Positions 1 to 10,631 of a DNA stretch of 64,000 bases are shown here, in pieces. The first letter of the stretch is position 1; each line of letters opens with the position of its first letter. The position numbers were made by a program, and so were the translations under genes. Source of the DNA: Prado023 sp963747335 (GTDB lineage: Bacteria; Actinomycetota; Actinomycetes; S36-B12; CAIYMF01); the NCBI GenBank assembly GCA_963747335.1, contig CAVVEV010000012.1, forward strand, positions 496,001 through 560,000. The letters are read 5' to 3'. Below the pieces are notes generated by a model, which was not told the origin of the DNA, made no database searches, and saw only the letters and a program-made list of their open reading frames with translations.

Positions 1-456
1 GGCCTGCTCATCACCGAGATGGCCGCGTCGCTGAAGGCCGAGGGAAGGGGCGTGCAGGACGTCCTCGACGACCTCGCCGCGGCCCATGGCGTGCACGCGA
101 CCAGCCAGGTCTCGTTGCGGTTCACCGACCTGTCGGCGATCCCCGCGCTGATGGCCGCACTGCGCGCCGGGCCGCCCACGGGGTTCGGCGGGCTGGACGT
201 GACCGAGGCGATCGACCTGGAGACGGGATCCGCCGACCTGCCGCCGACCGACGGCCTGAAGTACATGCTGGGGGGTGCCCAGGGCATCGACGGGGCACGC
301 GTGATCATCCGGCCCAGCGGCACCGAGCCGAAGATCAAGGCCTACCTCGAGGTCCGCGCCCCGGTGGGCGCCGAGGGGGTCGCTGCCACCCGGTCGGTGG
401 CCGGCGAGCGCCTGCACGCCGTGGCCGAGGATGTGCGCGCGCGGCTGACCTCGTAG
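1..456 (+). CDS. Phosphomannomutase/phosphoglucomutase, C-terminal fragment
   Basis: The frame is open from base 1 to the TAG at 454, so this is the last ~150 residues of a gene that begins outside the window. It belongs to the alpha-D-phosphohexomutase family, which interconverts hexose 1- and 6-phosphates for cell-wall precursors and glycogen. The family's phosphate-binding loop RPSGTEPK is encoded at about 310-333, followed by the IKAYLEV strand of domain 4. The active-site serine and metal loop lie outside. The nearby cyclotransferase-like gene and lpdA resemble the mycobacterial pmmB-Rv3304-lpdA neighbourhood, so a PmmB-like enzyme is likely. Mannose versus glucose specificity cannot be read from this part. 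Confidence 0.9.
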   Translation, partial: GLLITEMAASLKAEGRGVQDVLDDLAAAHGVHATSQVSLRFTDLSAIPALMAALRAGPPTGFGGLDVTEAIDLETGSADLPPTDGLKYMLGGAQGIDGARVIIRPSGTEPKIKAYLEVRAPVGAEGVAATRSVAGERLHAVAEDVRARLTS

Positions 457-471
457 GGCCCTGGGCGCCGG

Positions 472-477
472 TACCCT
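472..477 (+). promoter_or_regulatory. -10 box TACCCT before the membrane protein gene
   Basis: TACCCT matches the TANNNT actinobacterial -10 consensus seen at many genes here. Transcription would begin near 484, at the Shine-Dalgarno sequence AGGAGG (484-489), giving a very short leader. Confidence 0.4.
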
Positions 478-494
478 GCCCGCAGGAGGTGCTC

Positions 495-1229
495 ATGGAG
501 GACACGAAGCAGGCGCCCAACATCGGCCGGGGGGTCCTGCAGGCGATCTTCGCGGTGTTCCTCGGGCTGATGATCACCGCCGTGGTCGGGGTCGGGGTCT
601 ACACGTTCCACCCGAACCCGGGGGACGCGACCCAGGCGCAGATCCAGGCGCTCCAGGACGAGCGCTACGCGATCGACGGCTGCAACACCGGCCAGTGCCG
701 GAGCTGGGAGCAGCTGACCGTCGCGGAGCAGGCCCAGATCAAGGAGATCGAGGCCGAGGTGTCGACACTCCAGCGCACGTACGAGGAGCAATCCGGCCAG
801 TGGCGGATGAGCACCAGCGTGATCCTCATCGTCATCGCCACGATCCTCATGGCCGTGGCGCTCGCGCTGGGCGACTCGGTCGCGGTCCTGAGCAACGGCA
901 TCCTTCTCGGCGGCCTTTTCACGATGCTCTACGGGGTCGGTTGGGGGCTGGCCTCGGGCAACTCGATCACCCGGTTCGTCGTGCTGGTCGTGGCGCTCGT
1001 GGTCTCGCTGGTGCTGGGGTACCTCAAGTTCGTTCGCGGTCGGAGGCCGGCGGGCGTTGCGGGGGGCTCGGGAGCACCCGGGGTGGTTCCCGTCGGGGCG
1101 AGCGCCGAGGGCTCGACGGAGGTGGCTGAGCTCAGCGCCCGGGTGACAGCTCTCGAGCACCGCCTGGCCGCCGCCGCGCGAGGGCTCGGCGCGGAGGTCG
1201 ATCCGCCTACTGGCAGGGACGCTTCATGA
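495..1229 (+). CDS. Four-helix membrane protein of unknown function
   Basis: I do not recognise a family. The ATG at 495 is chosen because AGGAGG lies 5 nt upstream; an in-frame GTG at 489 overlaps that ribosome-binding site. The 244-residue protein has one hydrophobic helix near residues 14-35 and an extracellular or periplasmic-type stretch (about 36-110) with two cysteines and an acidic, glutamine-rich, probably coiled-coil segment. Three more helices follow at about 112-132, 138-160 and 165-187. The tail is Gly/Ala-rich and ends in a short predicted coiled coil. It overlaps the convergent downstream gene by 23 bp. No enzymatic motif is visible. Confidence 0.75.
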   Translation: MEDTKQAPNIGRGVLQAIFAVFLGLMITAVVGVGVYTFHPNPGDATQAQIQALQDERYAIDGCNTGQCRSWEQLTVAEQAQIKEIEAEVSTLQRTYEEQSGQWRMSTSVILIVIATILMAVALALGDSVAVLSNGILLGGLFTMLYGVGWGLASGNSITRFVVLVVALVVSLVLGYLKFVRGRRPAGVAGGSGAPGVVPVGASAEGSTEVAELSARVTALEHRLAAAARGLGAEVDPPTGRDAS

Positions 1230-1647
1230 GGTCCACGACGTAGTCGTCGGGTGCCCCTGCGGCGCGGGCAGCATCAGCCATGATCCCGAGGTAGCGCGCC
1301 GAGGGCAGGCCCCCCTCGTAGGAGTCCACCACATAGAGCCAGGCCATCTCGTCTCCGTCGAGGGTCTGGACGCGCACATGGATCTTGCGGTGGATCCCCA
1401 GTTCCGAGCCCTCCCAGTGGTCGAGCAGCGGCTCGTCCTCCGGGGCGATGTCGTAGAGCATCACGAAGACGCTGTGCCCGGGATCCTCGACGACTGTGGC
1501 CAGTGCGCCGTCCCACCCCAGGTCCTCGCCACCGAAGGTGAGCCTCCAGTCGATCAGCCAGCCAGGCCCGAACACCGGGGAGTGCGGGGCCCTTTCGAGC
1601 ATCTGCCGGGGGTCGAGGTTCGACCCGTACGCCGCGTAGAGGACCAC
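1207..1647 (-). CDS. Gamma-glutamylcyclotransferase-like protein
   Basis: A 146-residue protein beginning, after a GTG at 1647, with VVLYAAYGSNL. The YGSNL turn is the substrate-binding signature of the gamma-glutamylcyclotransferase/AIG2 fold, whose members release 5-oxoproline from gamma-glutamyl substrates. The family's catalytic acid is plausibly in the DHWEGSE segment near residue 77. An open frame extends further upstream, but the YGSN motif must sit close to the N terminus in this fold, which supports the GTG. It converges on the membrane-protein gene. Position beside lpdA and a phosphohexomutase resembles mycobacterial Rv3304. The true substrate is unknown. Confidence 0.75.
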   Translation of the reverse strand: MVLYAAYGSNLDPRQMLERAPHSPVFGPGWLIDWRLTFGGEDLGWDGALATVVEDPGHSVFVMLYDIAPEDEPLLDHWEGSELGIHRKIHVRVQTLDGDEMAWLYVVDSYEGGLPSARYLGIMADAARAAGAPDDYVVDLMKRPCQ

Positions 1648-1696
1648 GTCGCACAGAGTAGTGGTGCGCCGGTCAACTCGGGAACATCGCCAGGTG

Positions 1697-2254
1697 TCAG
1701 TGGGGTGCGAACCTCGGCTCACCCGGCAGGCAGGAGTAGAGCACGAGGTCGTGGCGCCCGTCAGCGCGCGCCTGAGCGCCGCGCGCGACCCCCTCACGGA
1801 CGTACCCCGCGCGCTCCAGGGACCGCTGCTCGGCGATGTTCGCCACATCTGTCGAGGCCTGCACCCGATGGACCCCGCTGTGATGCAGCGCGGCCGCCAG
1901 CAACGACTGCGCGACGGCACCGATGCCACGTCCGCGAGCGCCGGCATGCAGCGCGATGCCGATGCTGATGGCCCGGGAACCCAGGTTGGGCCCGTGCAGC
2001 TCGCTGTGCCAGCTCATGTCGCCCACCGGGATCCAGGGCTCGTCGGCACCCTCTCGGGGACGGAGCTCGACCATGGCCCGGTCGTGCTCGTCCTCCTCGA
2101 ACCGGATGTCGTACACCCCCCAGTCGTCGTACTCGCTCGACGTGTCCGGGCGGGACTCTCCCTCGGTGATCCAGCGGACGCGCACCAGGTCCCCGGCGGG
2201 CGTCTGCGCCTGCACCGGCAGCGTCACGCGGGGCAGCGGCGGCTCGACGGCCAT
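1697..2254 (-). CDS. GNAT-family N-acetyltransferase
   Basis: A 185-residue protein with ATG at 2254 preceded on the minus strand by GGAGG. It fits the RimJ/RimL-like GNAT fold. The acetyl-CoA pyrophosphate loop is visible as ARGRGIGA near residue 128, followed by the helix that ends in QSLLAAAL. The typical RVQASTDVANIAEQRSLERAGY strand-helix is also present in part (here the ...N.AEQRSLERAGY pattern, where the residue before AGY is Arg). Such enzymes acetylate amines on proteins or small molecules; the target cannot be predicted. It is divergent from lpdA, with 166 bp between starts. Confidence 0.85.
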   Translation of the reverse strand: MAVEPPLPRVTLPVQAQTPAGDLVRVRWITEGESRPDTSSEYDDWGVYDIRFEEDEHDRAMVELRPREGADEPWIPVGDMSWHSELHGPNLGSRAISIGIALHAGARGRGIGAVAQSLLAAALHHSGVHRVQASTDVANIAEQRSLERAGYVREGVARGAQARADGRHDLVLYSCLPGEPRFAPH

Positions 2255-2420
2255 GGAACCTCCGGTCTGTCGGTATGGATCGTGCAGCGCCGTCCCACCC
2301 GGGTGCAGCCTGGACGGCGACAGCGGGCCCCGACGTGGGTCGCAGGCCTCGATCCTGCCACGGCCGCGTGCGGGTGGTCCCCAGCGCGCGCCGGGCGGTC
2401 GATGCGCGATGATCGGCGCC

Positions 2421-3797
2421 ATGACTACCGTGGTGATCGTAGGTGGGGGCCCGGGCGGGTACGAGGCGGCCCTCGTGGCCGCGCAGATGGGGGCCGAGGT
2501 CACCCTGATCGACTCGGACGGGATCGGCGGCTCGGCGGTGCTCACCGACTGCGTCCCGAGCAAGGCGCTGCTCGCGGTGGCGGAGTCGGCGACGCAGGTC
2601 CGGGCGAGCCAGGCGCTCGGGATCACCGGTGCTGCCGGTGCTGTCGGAGTGGACCTGGCAGCGGTGAACGCACGCATCCGCGCGTTGGCGGCGGCGCAGA
2701 GTGAGGACACCGCCCGGCGGTGCGTTCGCGCCGGGGTCCGGCTGCTGGCCGGTCGCGGACGTCTCGACGGGCCCGGTGCGGTCGTGACAGATCTGGTGTC
2801 CGGGGGCAGCGAGCGGATCGAGGCGGAGGCGATCCTGTTGGCCACCGGTGCCCGCCCGCGGGTGATGGCCGCCGCCCTCCCCGACGGGGAGCGGATCCTG
2901 ACCTGGGAGCAGGTCTACGCCCTGGACCGGGTGCCCGAGCGGCTGGTCGTGGTCGGGTCCGGCGTCACCGGCGCGGAGTTCGCCTGCGCCTATCAGGCCC
3001 TTGGCTCCGAGGTCGTCCTGGTCTCCAGCCGCGATCACGTCCTGCCCGGCGAGGATCCTGATGCTGCGCAGGTGCTCGAGGACGTGTTCGAGCGCCGCGG
3101 GATGACGGTGCTGCGCCGGTCCCGTGCCGAGTCCGCCGTCCGGACAGCCGGTGGTGTCCTGGTCACGCTCGCCGATGGACGCACCGTGGAGGGGTCGCAC
3201 TGCCTGATGGCGGTGGGTTCGGTGCCGAACACCGAGGACCTGGGCCTCGCCGATGCCGGGGTCCGCACCACCGCGGCCGGGCACGTCGAGGTGGACCGCG
3301 TGTCGCGCACCTCGGCCCGCGGGGTCTACGCCGCCGGTGACTGCACGGGCGTGCTCCTCCTGGCCTCCGTCGCCGCCATGCAGGGCCGGATCGCCATGTG
3401 GCACGCGCTGGGCGGTGCGGTGGCCCCGTTGGACCTGCGCACGGTCAGCTCCAACGTCTTCACCGACCCCGAGATCGCCACCGTCGGCTACACCCAGGCT
3501 GACGTCGATACCGGCCGGGTGAACGCGGAGGTGGTGACGCTCCCCCTGGCGACGAACGCCCGGGCGAAGATGCAGGGCATCACCGACGGCTTCGTGAAGG
3601 TCATCTGCCGACGTGGGACACGGATCGTGATCGGCGGGGTCGTGGTCTCCCCACACGCCTCCGAGCTCATCTTCGGGCTCGCGCTGGCCGTGGAGCAGCG
3701 CCTGACCGTCGACCAGGTGGCGGCCACGTTCACGGTGTACCCGTCGATGACGGGCTCCATCGCCGAGGCCGCCCGACAGCTGCGCGCTTTCGACTGA
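2421..3797 (+). CDS. lpdA: NAD(P)H-quinone dehydrogenase LpdA (dihydrolipoamide dehydrogenase-like flavoprotein)
   Basis: A 458-residue two-dinucleotide-binding flavoprotein. FAD binding is shown by GGGPGGYEAAL at the N terminus, NAD(P)H binding by GSGVTGAEFA near residue 180, and a second FAD contact by YAAGDCTG. The redox region reads GGSAVLTDCVPSK, so only one of the two cysteines of true dihydrolipoamide dehydrogenase remains (the first is Ala). The C-terminal HP dyad is replaced by VYPSMTGS. This is the pattern of mycobacterial LpdA (Rv3303c), a quinone reductase rather than a lipoamide enzyme. The ATG at 2421 directly precedes the FAD strand; an in-frame ATG at 2409 is possible, and no clear ribosome-binding site decides between them. 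Confidence 0.88.
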   Translation: MTTVVIVGGGPGGYEAALVAAQMGAEVTLIDSDGIGGSAVLTDCVPSKALLAVAESATQVRASQALGITGAAGAVGVDLAAVNARIRALAAAQSEDTARRCVRAGVRLLAGRGRLDGPGAVVTDLVSGGSERIEAEAILLATGARPRVMAAALPDGERILTWEQVYALDRVPERLVVVGSGVTGAEFACAYQALGSEVVLVSSRDHVLPGEDPDAAQVLEDVFERRGMTVLRRSRAESAVRTAGGVLVTLADGRTVEGSHCLMAVGSVPNTEDLGLADAGVRTTAAGHVEVDRVSRTSARGVYAAGDCTGVLLLASVAAMQGRIAMWHALGGAVAPLDLRTVSSNVFTDPEIATVGYTQADVDTGRVNAEVVTLPLATNARAKMQGITDGFVKVICRRGTRIVIGGVVVSPHASELIFGLALAVEQRLTVDQVAATFTVYPSMTGSIAEAARQLRAFD

Positions 3798-3808
3798 GGG
3801 GGGGGACG

Positions 3809-4681
3809 ATGAGCCGGGATGGCGGACCAGTGGACGCCAAGGGCGGGGCGGCCGCCGGCGTGGGCGATGCCGCCGGAAGGAGGCAGTCGGCGATCCCGGG
3901 CGCCAGCCTGGGCCTGGCGACCGCCCCGAACCTGCGTGACGTCGGCGGATGGCCGACGCGCGACGGGGTGCGTGTTGCCACCGGGGTCCTCTACCGCTCG
4001 ACCGACCTGTCGCGGCTGGCCGGACCCGATGTCCCGGCGTTGGCCGAACTGGGGATCCGCTCGGTGTTCGACCTGCGATCCATCAGTGAGCGCGCCGGTG
4101 CCCGGGACGTGTTGCCTGCGGGAAGCGACTACCTCGCCCTCGACGTCCTGGCCGACTCGACGATGGCCATGCCGGCGAACCTGATGGCACTCCTGTCCGA
4201 TCCACCGGCGGCCAGTATGGCGTTGGCGGGGAACGTCGTGACCGACCTCTTCGACTCCGCCTACCGGGAGATCGTCGCGCTTCCCAGCGCCTTGGCCAGC
4301 TACCGAGCCCTGTTCGCGGAACTCGCGGCCGCAGACCGACGCCCAGCGCTCGTGCACTGCACCATGGGCAAGGACCGCACCGGGTGGGCGGTGGCCGCCC
4401 TGTTGATGCTGCTCGGCGTGCCTGATGAGGACGTCATGGCCGAGTACCTGATCACCAACGACCTGCTGCTGCCTGCCCTGCAGCCGGTGTTCGACCAGTT
4501 CCGCGACGCCGGTGGCGACCCCGGGGTGCTGGTGCCCGTGTTCGGGGTCGACCCGGCATACCTCGCGGCCGGGCTCGACGAGATGACCGGGCGGTTCCGC
4601 TCGATCGAGGGCTACTTCTCCGACGGGCTGGGCCTGGACGTGCCCACGATCGACGCCCTTCGGCAGGCGTTCAGCGCATAG
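3809..4681 (+). CDS. Protein-tyrosine/phosphoinositide phosphatase of the bacterial PtpB-like family
   Basis: A 290-residue cytoplasmic phosphatase starting 12 nt after lpdA and probably cotranscribed. The N-terminal half carries the family signature NLRDVGGWPT..DG...TGVLYRS in part (NLRDVGG near residue 35, LYRSTDLS near 60). The catalytic P-loop is HCTMGKDRT, with the nucleophilic cysteine at residue 184 and Arg at 189, fitting CX5R. This is the Y_phosphatase3 group that includes mycobacterial PtpB and dephosphorylates tyrosine, and sometimes Ser/Thr or lipid, phosphates. A low-complexity Gly/Ala segment occupies residues 5-30. The substrate is unknown. Confidence 0.88.
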   Translation: MSRDGGPVDAKGGAAAGVGDAAGRRQSAIPGASLGLATAPNLRDVGGWPTRDGVRVATGVLYRSTDLSRLAGPDVPALAELGIRSVFDLRSISERAGARDVLPAGSDYLALDVLADSTMAMPANLMALLSDPPAASMALAGNVVTDLFDSAYREIVALPSALASYRALFAELAAADRRPALVHCTMGKDRTGWAVAALLMLLGVPDEDVMAEYLITNDLLLPALQPVFDQFRDAGGDPGVLVPVFGVDPAYLAAGLDEMTGRFRSIEGYFSDGLGLDVPTIDALRQAFSA

Positions 4682-4737
4682 CCCCAGCCGGCCATCTCAG
4701 CACCGGTCCTCGACGCGCCAGCACCAGCGGGACCCCA

Positions 4738-4743
4738 TAGCCT
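4738..4743 (+). promoter_or_regulatory. -10 box TAGCCT upstream of glgX
   Basis: TAGCCT fits TANNNT and lies 17 nt before the glgX start. A GAGGAGGT ribosome-binding site (4750-4757) follows. It suggests that the glgX-hyp unit has its own promoter just downstream of the phosphatase gene. Confidence 0.45.
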
Positions 4744-4760
4744 CAGTCGAGGAGGTCGCC

Positions 4761-6805
<2,045 letters not shown>

Positions 6806-6806
<1 letters not shown>

Positions 6807-9187
6807 TGCCCGGCGGCGATCCGGAGGCAAGCGACCCGGCAGCCCGCTGGCGGGTGCGCATCACGGGGGTCGTCCAGGGTGTGGGCTTCCGGCCGTTCGT
6901 CCACGCGCTGGCCCGCGACCTCGGCCTCTCCGGCTTCGTGGGCAATGACGCCCACGGAGTGTTCGTCGAGGCGCAGGGCCGGGCGCCCGCCCTCGCCGAG
7001 TTCCAGCGCAGGGTGCGACAGGACGCCCCGCCGTTGGCCGTCGTGGAGGAGATCCGCATCGAGGTGCTCGCCCCGATCGATCCGGGTGTGCCGCCCGGAC
7101 GGCCGGACGGCGCCGAGGTGGACCCGTCAGCTGTGGCGGGGGCGGGTGACACAGGGCCCGGGGTGTCGGGGTTTCGGATCGTCGCCAGCGGCACCGGCGC
7201 GGGCGTCACGTCGATCCCGCCGGATACCGCTGTCTGCGACGAGTGCGTGGCCGAGATGCGCGATCCCGGCGACCGCCGCCACGGCTACGCGTTCATCGCC
7301 TGCACGCACTGCGGACCGCGGTACACGATCACGACGGGCCTGCCCTACGACCGCCAGAACACGACCATGGCCGACTTCCCCCTCTGCCCTGCGTGCCTCG
7401 CGGAGTACACCGATCCGACCAGCCGGCGGTTCCACGCCCAACCCACGGCGTGCCCCGACTGCGGGCCCGCCCTCTCGATGCCCGTCGCCGAGGTGGTCGA
7501 GGCCCTGCGGGCCGGGCGGATCGTGGCCATCAAGGGCATCGGTGGCTATCACCTGGCCTGTGATGCCCGAGATGCGCAGGCGGTTCGGACCCTGCGCGCG
7601 CGCAAGCAGCGCGGCGCCAAGCCGTTCGCCCTGATGGCCGCGACGGTGGACGATGCGCGCCGGGTGGTCGTGGTCGACGTCGATGCCGAATCCCTGATCG
7701 CCTCGCGCGCGCGACCCATCGTGATCCTCCCGGCGATCGACCGCGAACTCGTCGCCCACATCGCGCCGGGCACCGGGACCCTCGGGGTGATGCTCCCCTA
7801 TGCGCCCCTGCACCATCTGCTGTTCGACAACGGTGCGCCGGGCCTGCTGGTGATGACCAGCGGGAACCTCGCCGACGAGCCGATCTGCATCGACCCCCTC
7901 GAGGCCGAGGAACGACTGGCCGGCCTGGCCGACGTGTTCTGCCACCACGATCGCCCGATCCATGTCGCGTGCGACGACTCCGTCACCCGGGTGGTGGCCG
8001 CTGGGCCGCAGCCGGCGCGCCGCAGCCGCGGCTATGCGCCGATGCCGTTGTCCCTGCCCGTGTCGGGGCCAGAGATGGTCGCCGTCGGGGGGGAGCTGAA
8101 GTCGACGGTGTGCGTGGCCGCCGGGGACACCGCATGGCTCAGCCAGCACCTCGGTGACACCGCCAACCTCGAGACGCTGGGCATGCTGGAGCGCACCGTC
8201 GACACGTTGTGCGCCCTGCAGCGGGTGACACCGGAGGTGATGGTGTCCGATGCGCACCCCGGCTACCTGTCCCGGCGATGGGCGGCCGATCAGGCCGCCG
8301 CGCGGGGCATCGAGCACCTCCTCGTCGGCCACCACCACGCCCATCTCGCCTCGCTCCTCGCCGAGCACCGGGTGCCCGCGGGGGAGCCCGTCCTCGGTGT
8401 GGTCCTCGACGGGACGGGCTATGGCGCCGACGGCACCATCTGGGGTGGTGAGCTGCTCCTGGGCAGCTATGCCTCCGTGGAGCGGGTCGGGCACCTCCGC
8501 CCTGTTTCCCTTCCTGGCGGGGACGCCGCGATCCGGCATCCGGCGCGGACCGCGGCCGCCCACCTGCACGCTGCCGGGCTGGACTGGGAGGGGACCGCGA
8601 GCGCCGCCGCCTGCACCCCGGCTGAGGGCGCCCTGCTCGCCCGGATGCTGGCCACCGGCTCGCACTGCACGCCGACCACCAGCATGGGCCGGCTCTTCGA
8701 TGCGGTCGCCTCCCTTCTGGACGTGCGCCACGAGGTGGCCTACGAGGCTCAGGCCGCGATCGAGCTGGAGGCGTTGGCGGCGTCGACCGGCCAGGAGGCG
8801 CCCCGGTGGCGGGACACGGGAGCGGTCCCGGGCACCTATGTGGGCACCGACGCGGTCGGTGCTGTCGTCATCGACCCCTCGGGCTGGATCGCCCGGGCCG
8901 TGGCCGATCACGCGGCCGGCGTGGACCCGGCGCGGTCGGCGCGGGCCTTCCACCTGGCCCTGGCCGACGCCCTCACCGAGGCTGTGCTGCTCGTACGCGA
9001 CCGGCACGGCATCGACACGGTCGGCCTCACCGGCGGGGTGTTCGCCAACGCCGTGCTCTCCACGGCTTGTCAGGACTCCCTGCGCCGGGCAGGCTTGAGG
9101 GTGCTCGTGCACCACGTGGTGCCGCCCAACGACGGCGGCCTCGCGCTGGGCCAGGCAGCGGTGGCCGCAGCCTGGTCGATCCGCTGA
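6806..9187 (+). CDS. hypF: Carbamoyltransferase HypF, [NiFe]-hydrogenase cyanide-ligand synthesis
   Basis: HypF uses carbamoyl phosphate and ATP to make carbamoyl-adenylate and transfers the carbamoyl group to the HypE C-terminal cysteine, the source of the Fe-CN ligands. This 793-residue protein has all four modules. An acylphosphatase domain (VQGVGFRPF, about 8-100) comes first. Two zinc-finger-like CxxC...CxxC units begin at CDEC near residue 144 and continue as CTHC, CPAC and CPDC. A YrdC-like domain (IKGIGGYHLACDA) follows. A Kae1-like domain contains GHHHAHLAS and the DGTGYGADGTIWGGE nucleotide loop. The ATG at 6806 overlaps the glgX stop; a GTG at 6803 is also in frame. Confidence 0.96.
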
Positions 9188-9207
9188 GTTCGGCGAGGAG
9201 GTCGACC

Positions 9208-9537
9208 GTGTGTCTGGGGGTTCCCGGCAGGGTCGACGCCGTGTGGGAGGTCAACGGCCTGCGGATGGCGACCGTGGACTTCGGTGGCATCCGCAAGGAG
9301 GTCTGCCTGGCCTACGTGCCGGAGGTGGAGGTGGGCGACTACACGATCGTCCACGTCGGCTTCGCCCTCACGAAGCTCGATGAGGCCTCGGCCCTGGAGA
9401 CCCTGGAGCTCATGGCCAGCGTCGGGCTGCTGGAGCAGGAGCTCTCCCCCAGCGCGGAGCTGAGCGAGGAGGGGCTCGCCCCCAGCGACGTTCAGTCGGG
9501 CGCCACAGCTGAACGTGGGCACGGGGCGACGCCGTGA
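9208..9537 (+). CDS. hypC: Hydrogenase maturation chaperone HypC
   Basis: HypC carries the Fe(CN)2CO moiety together with HypD and delivers it to the hydrogenase large subunit. The diagnostic N terminus MCLGVPG is present with the essential Cys2, using a GTG start at 9208 preceded by GAGGAG. The core GG-I-RKEVCLAYV, VGDYTIVHVGFA and the final helix are standard. The protein is 109 residues, longer than the usual 75-95, because of an acidic Ser/Glu-rich extension after about residue 80. The stop overlaps the hypD start by 4 nt (GTGA). Confidence 0.95.
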   Translation: MCLGVPGRVDAVWEVNGLRMATVDFGGIRKEVCLAYVPEVEVGDYTIVHVGFALTKLDEASALETLELMASVGLLEQELSPSAELSEEGLAPSDVQSGATAERGHGATP

Positions 9538-10631
9538 AGTACCTCGACGAGTTCGGCGACCCGGAGCTCGCCCGAAGGCTGCTCGACGACATCGCCGCCA
9601 CGGTGACCCGCCCCTGGGCGCTCATGGAGGTCTGCGGCGGGCAGACGCACACCATCGTGCGCAACGGGATCGACCAGCTGCTGCCCGAGGGCGTGGAGAT
9701 GATCCATGGCCCGGGGTGCCCGGTGTGCGTGACCCCGCTGGAGACCATCGACCGGGCGTTGGCGATCGCAGCCATGCCCGACGTCATCTTCTGCTCCTTC
9801 GGCGACATGATCCGCGTCCCTGGGTCCGCCGGTGACCTGTTCCGGGTCAAGAGCGCCGGCGGGGACGTGCGCATCGTCTACTCGCCGTTGGACGCGGTCC
9901 GGATCGCGCAGGCCAACCCCGACAAGCAGGTGGTGTTCTTCGGGATCGGCTTCGAGACCACCGCGCCGGCGAACGCGATGACGGTGCAGGTGGCACGCCG
10001 GCAGGGGATCACCAACTTCTCGCTGCTGGTGTCCCACGTGCTGGTCCCGCCCGCCATCACCGCGATCATGGAGTCCCCGTCCTGCCGGGTGCAGGGGTTC
10101 CTGGCCGCAGGGCACGTGTGCACCGTGATGGGCATGGCCCAGTACGAGCCCCTGGTGGAGCGCTACCGGGTGCCCATCGTCGTGACCGGCTTCGAGCCGC
10201 TGGACATCCTCGAGGGGATCCGGCGCACCGTCCACCAGCTCGAGGGGGGTCGCGCCGAGCTCGAGAACGCCTACCCACGGGCGGTGGCTCCGCGCGGCAA
10301 CCCCGTGGCCCAGGACGTGGTCCAGGACGTGTTCACCGTCTGCGACCGATCCTGGCGTGGCATCGGCATGATCCCGCAGTCCGGGTGGCGACTCTCGGAT
10401 GCCTATGCCGAGTTCGATGCGGAGAACCGCTTCGATGTCGCGGGCATCGTCACCACCGAGTCGACGCAGTGCCGGGCCGGTGAGGTGCTTCAGGGCCTGA
10501 TCAAGCCGTTCGAATGCCCGGCCTTCGGCACTGTATGCACGCCGCGCTCGCCACTGGGGGCGCCCATGGTCTCCAGCGAGGGCGCCTGCGCCGCGTACTT
10601 CCAGTTCCGCCGGCTGGAACTGCCCGCATGA
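9534..10631 (+). CDS. hypD: Hydrogenase maturation scaffold HypD (4Fe-4S protein)
   Basis: HypD is the iron-sulfur scaffold on which, with HypC, the Fe(CN)2CO centre of [NiFe]-hydrogenase is assembled. The 365-residue protein shows CGGQTH with the conserved cysteine at residue 34, GPGCPVC in the first third, and the cluster-binding C-terminal cysteines in CRAGEVLQGL, FECPAFGTVC and nearby. The length matches the family. The GTG at 9534 overlaps the hypC stop and the TGA overlaps the ATG of hypE, so hypC, hypD and hypE are translationally coupled. Confidence 0.96.
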   Translation: MKYLDEFGDPELARRLLDDIAATVTRPWALMEVCGGQTHTIVRNGIDQLLPEGVEMIHGPGCPVCVTPLETIDRALAIAAMPDVIFCSFGDMIRVPGSAGDLFRVKSAGGDVRIVYSPLDAVRIAQANPDKQVVFFGIGFETTAPANAMTVQVARRQGITNFSLLVSHVLVPPAITAIMESPSCRVQGFLAAGHVCTVMGMAQYEPLVERYRVPIVVTGFEPLDILEGIRRTVHQLEGGRAELENAYPRAVAPRGNPVAQDVVQDVFTVCDRSWRGIGMIPQSGWRLSDAYAEFDAENRFDVAGIVTTESTQCRAGEVLQGLIKPFECPAFGTVCTPRSPLGAPMVSSEGACAAYFQFRRLELPA

